A program made the position numbers and the translations under genes. From NCBI GenBank assembly GCA_037389465.1, contig JAZARR010000221.1:1466501-1530500 (forward strand): 64,000 nt of DNA, written 5' to 3'. The notes beneath the pieces were generated by a model. It searched no databases, had not been told where the DNA came from, and worked only from the letters and a program-made list of their open reading frames with translations. This DNA comes from Baylisascaris procyonis (lineage: Eukaryota; Nematoda; Chromadorea; Rhabditida; Ascarididae). Positions 30,511-41,393 of the stretch are shown in pieces. Every line of letters starts with the position of its first letter. Position 1 is the stretch's first letter.

Positions 30511-33375
30511 AAAGCTTTTGAATATATTTTACAATGGAATTGAACAATGAACATTTGACAGTTTATTACTGAAATAGATGACCAATCTTAAAGGATTTTT
30601 AGAGAAATGCAACATATAATGCAGTAATAAAGGTGCAATGTAAAATATTGTTACTGCTTACTAAAGCATTGATAAAGCATTAGATTGCAACACGATGTAG
30701 CAACAGCAAATCTTGTCACCTCGCGCCTTGACGACGATTCAAGCGTTCACTTACTCTCCGCTTAAACCGTCATTCCCTTCTAGTACTAATTTTGCTTCTA
30801 TCGTTGAGTTAATATTCGAGGCGGGTTATGTGCTTTCGCTGAACCATGCAGCACCACATTTATACATCCACTCACGTGCTTGTTTTGCCCTGTTATTGAT
30901 TTCCTTTTAAGGCATCAAACCTAACCTATATGAGGTACTGAAAGTTGTGCAGGTAGTCGAATTTCCTCAAATTATACGTATTTCTATTAGCCCTATTCAC
31001 TACTTTCTGGAGAATGCGTTCATCGTTATTTGTAGCGACTGCACTAGTCGGTCAAGGTTTCGAAAGGAATATATTCAAATAAGGGATCAACAAGAATATC
31101 ACTCGAATATATTTTGCAATACTTCACTCAGACTTTGCAGTTCATAGTGCAGCGGTTTAAACGTCAGCTTCTAATGCCATGAAAATACAGCATTTTTCAA
31201 AAACTTTCATCAAAAAACATTTAGGACATATGCGAAGATTCAGATGCTGATGATATGAAGTGAAACCTGTTGGCTTTACTACCCTACTAAACGTCTGTAA
31301 TCATATGAGCCCACAAGGGACTCTTTTACAAAAATCCAATAATGTTTCATCCATCCGAGCATAAATATTACTTCATTCGCAAAAAGAGTACCGATGAAGA
31401 AGGATGACTAATCTGAACAAAGTATTGTAAAAAAATTATAATTGAGAGGAAATAATGCAAAGATTGAAAGTACGCATAAATAGTGTGACAAAAAAGTAAT
31501 TTTCAATTAAACACGCAATTGTTGAATTTGTAAGTAACCATCTCAGAATGTGTAATGTGTCTCTTCTTGTAAAAAGCAAGTGGAATAGAGAACAATAAAA
31601 CATAGTGCACAATATGTGCTTTTGCAATACGATACACTAGATAAATCACATTAATCAATTTTATGAAAAATTTAAACGAGCAGAATAGCATAACAATGTT
31701 GTCGCTAACAGATACATTTTTACAGGTGTTCTCTACATATCAAACATTTGTTTCATAAGCAATTAAATATGCGCAGTGGAGCACCAATACTTCCAATAAA
31801 TCATCTATTCAAGTAAATTCTCTACAAAAAAGATCATTTCGGAAGATATTTAGCGACCAAATCATCACCGAAAAAGTCAATGATAGAATACCACTTGTCA
31901 TTTTTTATAGACCTCCTCTAAGCATCCGAAATCTCTTTCACTGCCAATGAGCCGATTTGAACGCTTATATAGGAAGTCATTTATAGAGTAGACTATATTC
32001 ACCAGATGTCACAATCTGAGGCTTCACGGTTCGTGAATTGAAGCTTCAAGACAAATAGACAAAAGACATATACAAACGAGCAAGAACGCACAGACGACAT
32101 CGGATTTGTTAATGGAATGCCATATTGCAGCTATATAAAAACAGTGCGATTTTCGGAATTGCAAATTTGCAAAAATACCATAATATCAATGGAATAATAT
32201 CTAATAATAGCTTTATTTTTTTAGCAATCGAACAACTGTTGAAAAAATCTCAACGAATGAAATTTATTTCTCCACATATTCAGTGAATTGATAGAATAAC
32301 CCTTAATTTGCAAGCATCGAATCGCTTTTATTGCCTTTAACTCATAAATGCCTCAAAGCAAACGAGTGGAATATAATTGGGACCGAAAATGCGTCGAATG
32401 CTAAATTTTAATCACTTCAATTATTCTAGTTTGCGAGTCGAAAATACTGAACCGAATCGGAAAAGCAAATAAACGCAAACACGCATATGAGCGAACAGCA
32501 ATGTGTTCTTATAAAAAAAATCTTTGAAAAAGTACATAGAAGCATAAATGAAGTAGTAGTCAATTCGGGAAAACACTTCGGAATTGTGCTGTTTTGTCGT
32601 CAGTTGTATCAACATCTCATAGTTGTGGTATAAATATTCTAGAATGAGATTTTAAACCATTTACATTAGCATTCAGCCACTACTGAAGCGACAAATCAAA
32701 AGGGATACGTAAGTGAGCATAAACCTAATCAAATAACAGCAAATAACAGCGACTGGGCAAAAGAATGCGATTTATTGAGAGGATCAGATTTTGAGGAGTT
32801 AAATATCGCCGCCTCTTAATGATAAACAACACTAGTTTCTAGGAAATAGTCACCATTTATACTATTGAGCACAAAACCTATATTTTATTTATTCGCCGAG
32901 AGATTACTGAGTAATGGATAAGTTATAGTAAATAAATTTTCGTCACGCTTTGACAAAAGTACTATGTATTAATAAATTATACGCTGTTGAATTATGGAAA
33001 GACCTCAACAAATGAATAGAATGGAACTCTTTCTGTGAATGGGAGAGGAATTGAAAAGAGAATAAAATGACTCAGCATTCAAGAAATTAATCCTCATTTT
33101 CATAGTCAGTAAGAAATTTTGTGCCGAAAATAACCTCACAATGTGATCAAAATTGCAGTAACTCATTTCGCTTCAACAACAAATGCGACTTAAGAAATGC
33201 GAGGTGTCATATCACATCGAAAATTCATTTAATTTTATTCCAATTTTAAAAGTCAGATTTTCAGTTCCAGACTTCTTTCATGTTGGGAGGTTTTGAGTCT
33301 CAAACTCTTAACGTTATAAGCTTGGGTTTTAAACAACTACTCGGTTTGGACAACTAAAAAATTGTGAAATTGCAG
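30511..33375. other. Spacer, no supported gene
   Basis: Strongly AT-rich, short random frames only. Confidence 0.6.
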
Positions 33376-33624
33376 ATTCAGTCGCAGCTACATTTCGGAT
33401 TAACATTCCCTCTGAACTCATCCACCGTTTATAAGGATATCTTTGAATCAGCCGGTGGGATTACTCCGAGAAATCAATTAACACCACCAAAATGGAAGAA
33501 ATTACTTATTGAACAGCTTTATCTTCATAAATTCACACCAGCATTGTACCCTTCCATCGCCATTTTTCAGCATTTTTCAACCTTCAGATGTTATGTGGTT
33601 GTTCTTACGTTCTTAGCCATATAA
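33376..33624 (+). CDS. Weak candidate terminal exon, unknown protein
   Basis: After GAAATTGCAG the phase-0 frame runs 82 codons to a stop at 33624. The first part looks like protein (VYKDIFESAGG, then LTPPKWKKLLIEQLYLHKF); the last 25 residues look random. No upstream exon was secured. Confidence 0.28.
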   Translation: MQSQLHFGLTFPLNSSTVYKDIFESAGGITPRNQLTPPKWKKLLIEQLYLHKFTPALYPSIAIFQHFSTFRCYVVVLTFLAI

Positions 33625-34019
33625 ATTAGAGCAAAGGTGTCAAAAATATAGGTATGTAGATATAATCGCACAAGACATGGCTGATCTTTATGCAGTATCA
33701 CTATACCAACAAGTAATACTACAGCTATTCAAACGCTGTCATCGCAGTTGATTGCTAAAATCCTCTTTAAAAATAGCTTTTAAGAGCATCGATTGCTAAA
33801 TTCTCTGTGAAGTTTATCTTTATCACAACAAATCAAAGTCATCCCCGAATTTTTATTTCGAGTTATGGAGGATTTTGATTGTATCATATCAATTAATCAG
33901 TAATATCATACAAATCTTTCTTTCACTTTGAAATGCTATAAAATGCCCGCTAAGCGATAAGTTTGAATAATTTCTCGCTCAATTCAATGGACGGAAAGGT
34001 GAGGAGAATGGATAAAAGA

Positions 34020-34937
34020 TGTTGGAACATCTTATAGAAGAGTTCCAATTGACTCTAACTGAACAGTTATTCTTTCAATGACGTGGATCGAGGCGGAGCC
34101 GCGATCCACTTTCTTAAATCAGGCAGTGAATCGGCAGGCAGCAGCTGGCGATTCCCCATTCATCGCAACGACTCTTCATTCAAGCGAATCCCCATTCATA
34201 GAAGGAAGAAAAAGGGGATTCTCCATTCACAACGAGGCCCCATTCATGAAACGGAGAAGGGACGATCTTCAATTGATAGCAACTCCCCATTCATGGGGAT
34301 CGCTATATAAGGCAAGAGCGGATAACTCGGGCATCGTTGGGGCAACAGTCTGTACGTCGGCCACTCAGCTATTCAGTTGGATCATTGGGCGAATTCACTA
34401 CACGTCCGCCATCCCATTCTCCGGTCGCCACAAAAGATGTGCAATGGCTATACCACTAAATTTCTCGCACACTCTTCTTTTGCTATCGTTTAAGCATGAA
34501 AGGTTGTATAATATAGTTTGATTAATTTTTCACTCAGCCATTTGCAACAGTGTGCATGCGTGCTACCTCGTTGATGGCTGTGTCGCAATCGCGAAACAAT
34601 TCTGTGATTCACCTTCAAATTGTTTACATCTGAGCGATGCAAATCTATGCTATTGTAATGATAGCCTAAATGATTGCAAATGATTGAATGTATTGGGTTT
34701 AATTCAAAGAAAAGAAAAAAAATGAAATATCGCTATCAATGAAAGCGTCTATTCTGAAATGCATTGCTCTTGTTACCAACGAAAGCGCTTATTTTATCCC
34801 TATTGTGACTATTTTGCACACCCACATTAAATGAAACATTGTTATCGCTTTAATTCTGATTATAATATGCACGTTATTGCCACTATACAAGCAGCGCCTT
34901 TGTCTCAATAAACGTTCTTCCCGATCATTCGCCACAG
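34020..34937 (+). mobile_element. Possible solo LTR (or promoter-like repeat)
   Basis: It starts TGTTGGAACA and is GC-richer than its surroundings. Four copies of CCCCATTCAT (34153, 34189, 34238, 34284) precede a TATATAA at 34304-34310, and AATAAA lies near 34908. The order of TG start, upstream repeats, TATA and polyadenylation signal is that of an LTR. The end at GCCACA (34937) is a guess and no target duplication was seen. A real promoter for an unseen plus-strand transcript is the alternative. Confidence 0.4.
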
Positions 34938-36283
34938 GCTGGCTGTTCATTGCCCTTGGAGCCATTGAAAACGAAAGTGATAAATTTTCGCACTTACAAA
35001 ATCACCAATATTGAATAAAAAGCAACATCAACCCCTGTAAATAATCCTGCTTCAAAATCGCACAGAAAATAATTCAATAACCAAAAAAATAATGGTTGGA
35101 TTTGAACTCTGCTAAATTATTTGGCTGTAGTTGATTGACCTCTTTCGAAACCGATAAATGCTCTCTTTTACTAATGCAGTTTCATTGATGAGATGATTTT
35201 CTCGTATTTCACTAACGAGGAAGTGGAATTGAGATAATAAATACCTTTCAGTTCAATAACAAATATAGCAGAGAGCGCACATCCGCTGTGAATTGTGATC
35301 GTGAGAAATTCAATTAAAATGAAATCCTCAAAGCCGATTAAGAGCGCTATAAATATCTTCCGCACTAACCATTTAGAAACTGAGGTGTTAAATTTTTTTT
35401 CGAAGAATAGGCGGAGCAGAGGGCGAGAGGGAGAGTGGCTGGAGAATGAAATGGGAAACAGAGGATTCCATTAGCAAACGGACGAAGCCAAGTGCTAAAG
35501 CTTTTTTTCTTTTTTGGAAGAGACAGAAGTGATGATCAAATTGCCCACAGAAGCGTAAATAAGTAAACTTGCTTTAAGGGCAGCAGGAATATCTCTACAA
35601 CAAGTAATGATCAGAGGCACAAAGGTTTGTTGTTTCATGGGATCAATACGATGGGGAGACTTGCAAATAAATACCACTCATCTACTGAAAGAATGTAGGA
35701 AGATCTGATTATTTACACTGACAGTGATCTTGGACAACTGTGCGATCATCCCGGTTGTCATATAAGTTATCGATCCTTCAGACTTCACCATGAAAATTCT
35801 ACCACCTAGTAATGAGAAAATAGATGATGGGCTTCTTCGCTGGCTTATTTGTCACCAACGAAATACTTCAAATGCAAATGCTCGAAGATTCAACAAAAGC
35901 AACAAAATTTAGTGCATCGGATTCATTGAATATGCAAGAAGTCATGAAATTTCAGTTATCTGAATACAGCGTTGCGTTTGAAGCTGAATAATTAATTATA
36001 ACTTCATTTAGAGCATATTCTGTAAGGTTGCATAACACCTGGGAATAACTGTGGACGTCTGGTTGCCAATGAAGACTCAGGAAATCGATCAGTTCTCAAG
36101 TACTTTCCATTTTCGACCGCAATAAACTGCGCCAACTACCAAGTTTTCGTTGCCCAGGCTTTGAGCTGGGGAACTTTCACAAATAATTTTACCAACTCTC
36201 AAAGGCTATTAAAAATTAGGTAAATAAACTGAAGTTTTGTGAATGGCTTCGAACTTTTTTTCACATTAGAAAACCGCCAGCAG
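34938..36283. other. Spacer, no supported gene
   Basis: AT-rich. A purine-rich patch (GAGGGAGAGTGG context) near 35410-35460, otherwise nothing. Confidence 0.55.
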
Positions 36284-36418
36284 CTAATTATCTGAACAAT
36301 GCGATAAAGGCTTTATGAGGCGCAAATACAGCTCATAAAGGTCGGAGGGATTCGGCTTAAAAAGCGTTACCGCCGAAAGCACATGTTGTGTTGCAATTAA
36401 GAATCCCCTTATCGACAC
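36284..36418 (-). CDS. Candidate terminal exon, unknown protein
   Basis: Acceptor TATTCTTTCAG, then a phase-0 frame VSIRGFLIATQHVLS, FKPNPSDLYELYLRL, ending HCSDN at the TAG 36286-36284. It is helical and amphipathic and reads like real protein. It could be the last exon of the gene suggested by the exons at 38247-39094, 2 kb away on the same strand, but joining is unproven. Confidence 0.35.
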   Translation of the reverse strand: MSIRGFLIATQHVLSAVTLFKPNPSDLYELYLRLIKPLSHCSDN

Positions 36419-36721
36419 CTGAAAGAATATGGAGACTGGCATTTCATACATGACATCGGCACAATAAATGCATGACACCGACGCTTTTTTCTTAAAATTT
36501 TTGTGGAAGCGTTCTTCCTCGAAAACTGTTACCATATGTAGGAAACTTTTGGCTGAAATTTCCCATTATAATAAGCATGCTTCATGATGTCCCCTTAAAT
36601 TTTGAACTCGGATAGGTGGCTAGTTCTATGAAATCTCTTTAGAGACTATGAAATAAAAACTTACGGTGTTCCGATCCATCAGACTCATTTTAGGGAACAA
36701 GGCCAGTACATCAGGTTATCT

Positions 36722-36780
36722 TATGCCTACGTAACCAAATGGAAATACTTTATGCCTACATAACGAAATGGAACTACTAT
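36722..36780 (+). repeat. 30-bp tandem duplication
   Basis: TATGCCTACGTAACCAAATG and TATGCCTACATAACGAAATG start 30 bp apart. Confidence 0.85.
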
Positions 36781-38246
36781 CAACAAAAGTGAGCATCATT
36801 CTTGAGGAGGTATAGATCAAGTGAGGGGATGCTGTTCAGGATCAGTTCAATAAGATGTGGAGCTGTTCTCTAAGCTATGTGAATTCACATTAAACTCTCT
36901 GCGTTCCTTCGAGCCCTTTAATCATAAAATTAGGAACTTTAGCCACTACTTTCGCGCAATCACCAAACCCGCTGCATTTCGCAATACGCTAAAAAAACTG
37001 CTACTAAATATACGCAATCCCTCGAATTCTTCTCATCCTCAGAATTACTGCGTGGTAAAACTGTGAAGTAAACTGCTGATAATTCACGCAGAAATGGGCA
37101 AATGCATCATAAGAAGGAAAGAAGGCGATAATTCGGGGAAGTGGGATTACAATTTTCATTCATTTTCACTGGAATATATTCCTGCAATTTTTATAGTATC
37201 CTGTCAAAACTGATGCAACATATTCTATTCTGCAAATCTGCACAGCATTCAGTAGCAAGTGTAATTGCTATTACTAACAATTCATGCAGCTGACCAGCTG
37301 TGAAGCATTAATGTATTGCAACAATTTGAATAAGTTCCGTCTACAAATGCGTAAATACGACGATTTCAAAGGATTTTTTCATCGACTTGCGATATGTCAT
37401 CTTCGCTCTCAATTGCGCTTTCGTGACGACTATTGAATTGCGATTGTGATCATCGGGCCAACCAACTTCATAAAAAATTAAACGCTTGCGTATATAGTTT
37501 TATGTATTTGTGCTATCCGAATGGCCGTATGTTATCCATGCACGAAACTTTGAAAAGAGCATTTTTGTAGCACGAATTTAAACCGACCAAAATCATTTTA
37601 CCCCGAACGATTACAAATGCCACATTTCGAGTCCTCATGATAACATTGCTAGGCTGCTAAATGACAATTTTATAAGATTTATCAAGAGATAAGATGATAG
37701 AAATGAAATGAAATACGAAACTTCTCATGTCAAGATTGGGTCTGTAAAAATGCATCTCTCAAATTCTCCGAAATTGGTACAGAAAAATTTTTAGCTTATC
37801 ATGGATAGTGGCTCTTTTCATCGACTGACAACTTAGGAATGCTGAACTGCCTATGTGGATCCATATCGAATGTCCCCTCACGGAAGCTTCCTGGTAGCAT
37901 AATGAAAGATACAACAGAAAGACAGACGTGCAAGAGCACTGATAGGTGAAGTCACCGAGATACTGATGTCCTTTGCATTGTAACGCAGGAGGCAATTCCC
38001 AAAACAAAAATGCTCATATATTTACTTGCAACACGATGCGAAAATCTTCAATAAAATCATAATGCTTACGCGTTTGTAGAATGCGAATGCTACGATAGAC
38101 ATTTGTGAATGAAAATTTCGTCGTGGAACTGTGATATTGATAATGGTAAGGAAGTTTTTAGAGTAAACAGAGGGCCACAACGTTATTTAAATGGTAAGGA
38201 TGTAGCCAGGAACCAAGCAGAACTTAGAGTGGACACGCCCACTTAC

Positions 38247-38320
38247 GCTGCAGCACGACCGCCCATGGGACTGTCGAAATTGGGTTGCACATGCCTTTGC
38301 TCACTTCTAACATCTGCCAC
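38247..38320 (-). CDS. Candidate internal exon, unknown protein
   Basis: Acceptor TCATATTATAG and a consensus donor GC/GTAAGT bracket 74 bp. The phase-0 frame reads VADVRSEQRHVQPNFDS and then PMGGRAA, and is locally GC-rich. It ends in phase 2. The short length and good splice sites suggest a real exon of a minus-strand gene. Confidence 0.45.
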
Positions 38321-38591
38321 CTATAATATGAAATGAGTGACCCGTCATGATTGTGTTGCGGATGAAGTGGAACTCAAAACCGGCTTTTTAATCAGAAGCC
38401 TTGCGTTCACGATCATTTCTTGTCCCGAAGCACGTGAATAGCCATCGACTTGGTTATCGCCTTTGAAAAAAGCACTGATGAATATGACAAAATACACTTA
38501 AATTTACCGGAAGGACAAGTGATAAACAAAACTATTCAACCTTCAGCCAGAAAAAGAAATTGTCAGAAAAGAGCAACAACCAAAGGAAAAT

Positions 38592-38842
38592 TCACTGGCC
38601 TACATCATATATAAGACGAGAGTCAATAAGACAGACACACACGGCTATGTTGCGACAAAAGTTTAAAACTAAGAAACGATCTATATCTAGCAGTCCAGCA
38701 GAAGTGAAAGGACATTGTTGCCGGGAATGAAGCCCATCGCTTTTAACGACTACGGCCGATCGTCCAGAAAGACGCCGAATTCGATGACAGGAAATATGGC
38801 CGGTTAACCACATGAAATTTTGGCATAGCGAACAGACCAAAT
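38592..38842 (-). CDS. Candidate exon following 38930-39094, unknown protein
   Basis: From acceptor CTATCAG in phase 1 the frame is open for 83 codons to the TGA at 38594-38592, with SLCQNFMWLTGHISCHRIRR early on. Phase matches the exon at 38930-39094 through an 87-bp intron. An earlier exit at GTAGTC (phase 0) would instead allow splicing to the exon at 38247-38320. Confidence 0.25.
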
Positions 38843-38929
38843 CTGATAGCAGCATTATCTCACTTCCGTTATCATATTGTCATTGGTATCCACAGTGTTA
38901 TGTATTCTTCCGTCGGTATTAGCACTTAC

Positions 38930-39094
38930 CCTTCTGCAACATACTGCATCCTGATGAAAAAGTGCTCTCAAGCCACCTTCTATACCCTCCTCTCCGCCCC
39001 CAGTTGGGCACTTGCAATCCACAATAGTTAGGCTCGACAATGCGCCAAAAGTGTTTTAAGTCCATACACCAAAAATGATGTCTCCCAAACAATT
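38930..39094 (-). CDS. Candidate internal exon, unknown protein
   Basis: Acceptor TTATTGTGCAG and strong donor AAGG/GTAAGT. The frame reads LFGRHHFWCMDLKHFWRI, then VPNWGRRGGYRRWLEST, and is rich in Trp, Arg and His. It ends in phase 1. No family recognised. Confidence 0.4.
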
Positions 39095-40297
39095 CTGCAC
39101 AATAAGAGAGGAAGTAGTACAGTTTTTGCATGCACAGAAGCCATGGAGCTTTTTTTCTTTCGGTAATCGAAGATTCAATGTGGGCTTCTGCTTTTCACAG
39201 CTGAGTTTCGATTATTTTGTAGCCCACCAATATTCAACTGAAGCTTCAAAGAGGGTTTTTTTTAAATGATATAGCCCTACGAAGATATGCAGTACACCGT
39301 TTCAAAATAAATCGATTGCTTTAAGTAGACGTCTGAAACAATATAAATGGCATTTGATGCATCTGCTATATGCACGTTGGAATGCTATGCGGTTGCTATG
39401 CAAACATAATTGCATTTATAGGGAGAAGCTTTAGCTTACTTCGCAAACAACTGGAGGGCTCATTTTATTTCCTCTTGTTATATCTTTTTCACTTCCTTGA
39501 CACTTTCTTTCGTTATCTGTTACTTAAGCTGCAACAGACAGCAGTCTTGATTGTGGGTTTTCATCTAGTCCCATGGCTAACATTCACTCCGATGTTCTTG
39601 ACAAAATAACACTTCAACAATCCTTCCGCCATTGCTGCCTTCTTGCATTCTAAGAATTTCAAGAGACATCAGGGCGTGCATAAATGAAGCAAATGAAGAA
39701 AGTACATCATGGGGCATCTTACTGTTTATAAGCAGAATTTAAGTCAACAGATCATACTGTCTCGAATAAATTTCAAAAAATAAAACGGAAATTTTTAATC
39801 CGTTCCGATGACTTGAGAGAGCGTCATTTTAAGTAATGTTTTCTTAACTTCATTCAATATCGATGAAAAAATTTCAAATAGTCGTTTTGGTGTCCAGATA
39901 TTTTATTAAAATTTCTTACTTATAGATTTCACATTTTATGCTCAGAAATTTCTCGGAAATTTTTCTTACTTCACTTCTATGCTTATCATTGAAAGAATAG
40001 AAATATTATGAGCCAAAAAATTGAATCCAGCTTATTTCGTTTGGTACAGATTTATTGCTTCACAGTGCAAAACTTTATTCAATACACGCAAATTCATTAC
40101 TTCATACCTTTTTCTTTCGAATATTCACTGCATGTTCAAACAAACAAAGATTTCCTTCCCATACCTTATTTTCCTTTACTGAACTGTTCCTCGCGATGAC
40201 TTCTGCAAACTCAAATACATTCCGCATCCATTGCAGCATAACATGTATTCACATTTAGCGTCATAAGAAATATAAGGTCATCACTCTTTGCAAAAGA

Positions 40298-40530
40298 CTA
40301 GTAGTTTATATAGTGACCGAATAATAAAAAGCTGCATTTTGTGGAAGAAATTTGAAAATTTCGATTTCTCAATGAGGCCAAATTTGCTCCTCCTTTTCTC
40401 GGTCTTCCATCATCGAAGATGGCCATGTAGTGGAAGTTGGTAATGGGGAGAGGGAAGGGAAAAGGAAGATTTTCGGTATACCACCGATGAGGAAGTTTCT
40501 CCTTCGCTGCAGGGTTCCACATGCCCAAAT
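40298..40530 (-). CDS. Weak candidate exon, unknown protein
   Basis: After AATGGAGCAG a phase-1 frame reads LGMWNPAAKEKLPHRWYTEN and later AIFDDGRPRKGGANLAS, to a stop at 40298. A second frame from an ATG near 40541 is also open for 57 codons. No clear donor, so low confidence. Confidence 0.22.
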
Positions 40531-40878
40531 CTGCTCCATTGGAAAACTTGCTAGATGTAATTTATATCACGGGTTATCCGCAATTTTAGGGATTTGATCC
40601 CCTCAGTTTCGCAGTAGTTTACGAAACTCACATTTCTGCCTCACAATCAGGCAGGTGTTAAAGTGTGCTTTTTATTCTTCATCTCCGTATTTCTTCTGCA
40701 TTTCATGCCACCGGAACAGTAAATGGCAACTTCCTTCTACAAATTTCATTTTCAATCAAACTTGTTTCTTCGAGGTGGACTTCCAAGGATGGCAAAAGTC
40801 TCGAGGAAAAGGAAAGGACGAATCAGCTGAAATAGTTCTCTTGCTTGTAATTTCGCGTTGGCGCAATTAGCAAACGGA

Positions 40879-40967
40879 TGACGTTGGGTATGGCGCCGAA
40901 GAGCCAACCCAAGATATCCGATCGTGATGAAACATCGTAATACTCGTTTTGCACTTCTTTGTGTGTG
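40879..40967 (+). repeat. Extra partial LTR copy (89 bp) in tandem with the 5' LTR
   Basis: It starts TGACGTTGGGTATGGCG and repeats the first 89 bp of the LTR. In GCCGAAGAGCCAACCC it is closer to the 3' LTR than to the adjacent 5' LTR. Either the LTR edge was duplicated within the element, or this is the stub of a related older insertion. Confidence 0.75.
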
Positions 40968-41363
40968 TGACGTTGGGTATGGCACAGAAGAGCCAATCCA
41001 AGATATCCGATTGTGACGAAACATTGTAGTAATCGCTTTGCACTTTTTAAGTGGCGAATCACCACAGTTTCACATGCACTTGTTGAGTGGCCGTACATAA
41101 TGCCGTTGTCTGTCTTTGTGCCTTTGACGGTATCTGAGGCCTATAAAAGGCGGCTCTCAGCCCGTCAGATCCAGTCCTCTTTTGGTGTACGTCACGCTCT
41201 CTCGTCAGTGTTCATCTCTATCGTCTCAGCCTTGTTTCTCCTTTGCTTCATCTGGGAGCCTGTTTATATTTCCCAACTAAACTGGTTCTACTAGCTCTGC
41301 CTACCACTCGACCTACCTATCGTCGTCGCAGCCGACACAGCAAACTGGGACACAGATACAACA
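40968..41363 (+). repeat. 5' LTR of the Gypsy element
   Basis: It matches the 3' LTR from GTTGGGTATGG to ATACAACA. It contains a TATA box and a pyrimidine-rich leader. A second, diverged copy of its first 89 bp lies immediately upstream at 40879-40967. Confidence 0.9.
41142..41150 (+). promoter_or_regulatory. LTR TATA box
   Basis: TATAAAAGG within the 5' LTR, repeated at 44021-44029 in the 3' LTR. It is the expected core promoter for the element's genomic RNA. Confidence 0.75.
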
Positions 41364-41365
41364 AG

Positions 41366-41383
41366 TGGCGATCAGACTTCGGA
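41366..41383 (+). other. Probable tRNA primer binding site
   Basis: TGGCGATCAGACTTCGG begins two bases after the 5' LTR. TGG is the complement of tRNA CCA ends. Which tRNA is used cannot be told from this window. Confidence 0.6.
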
Positions 41384-41393
41384 TTCGCGACAG

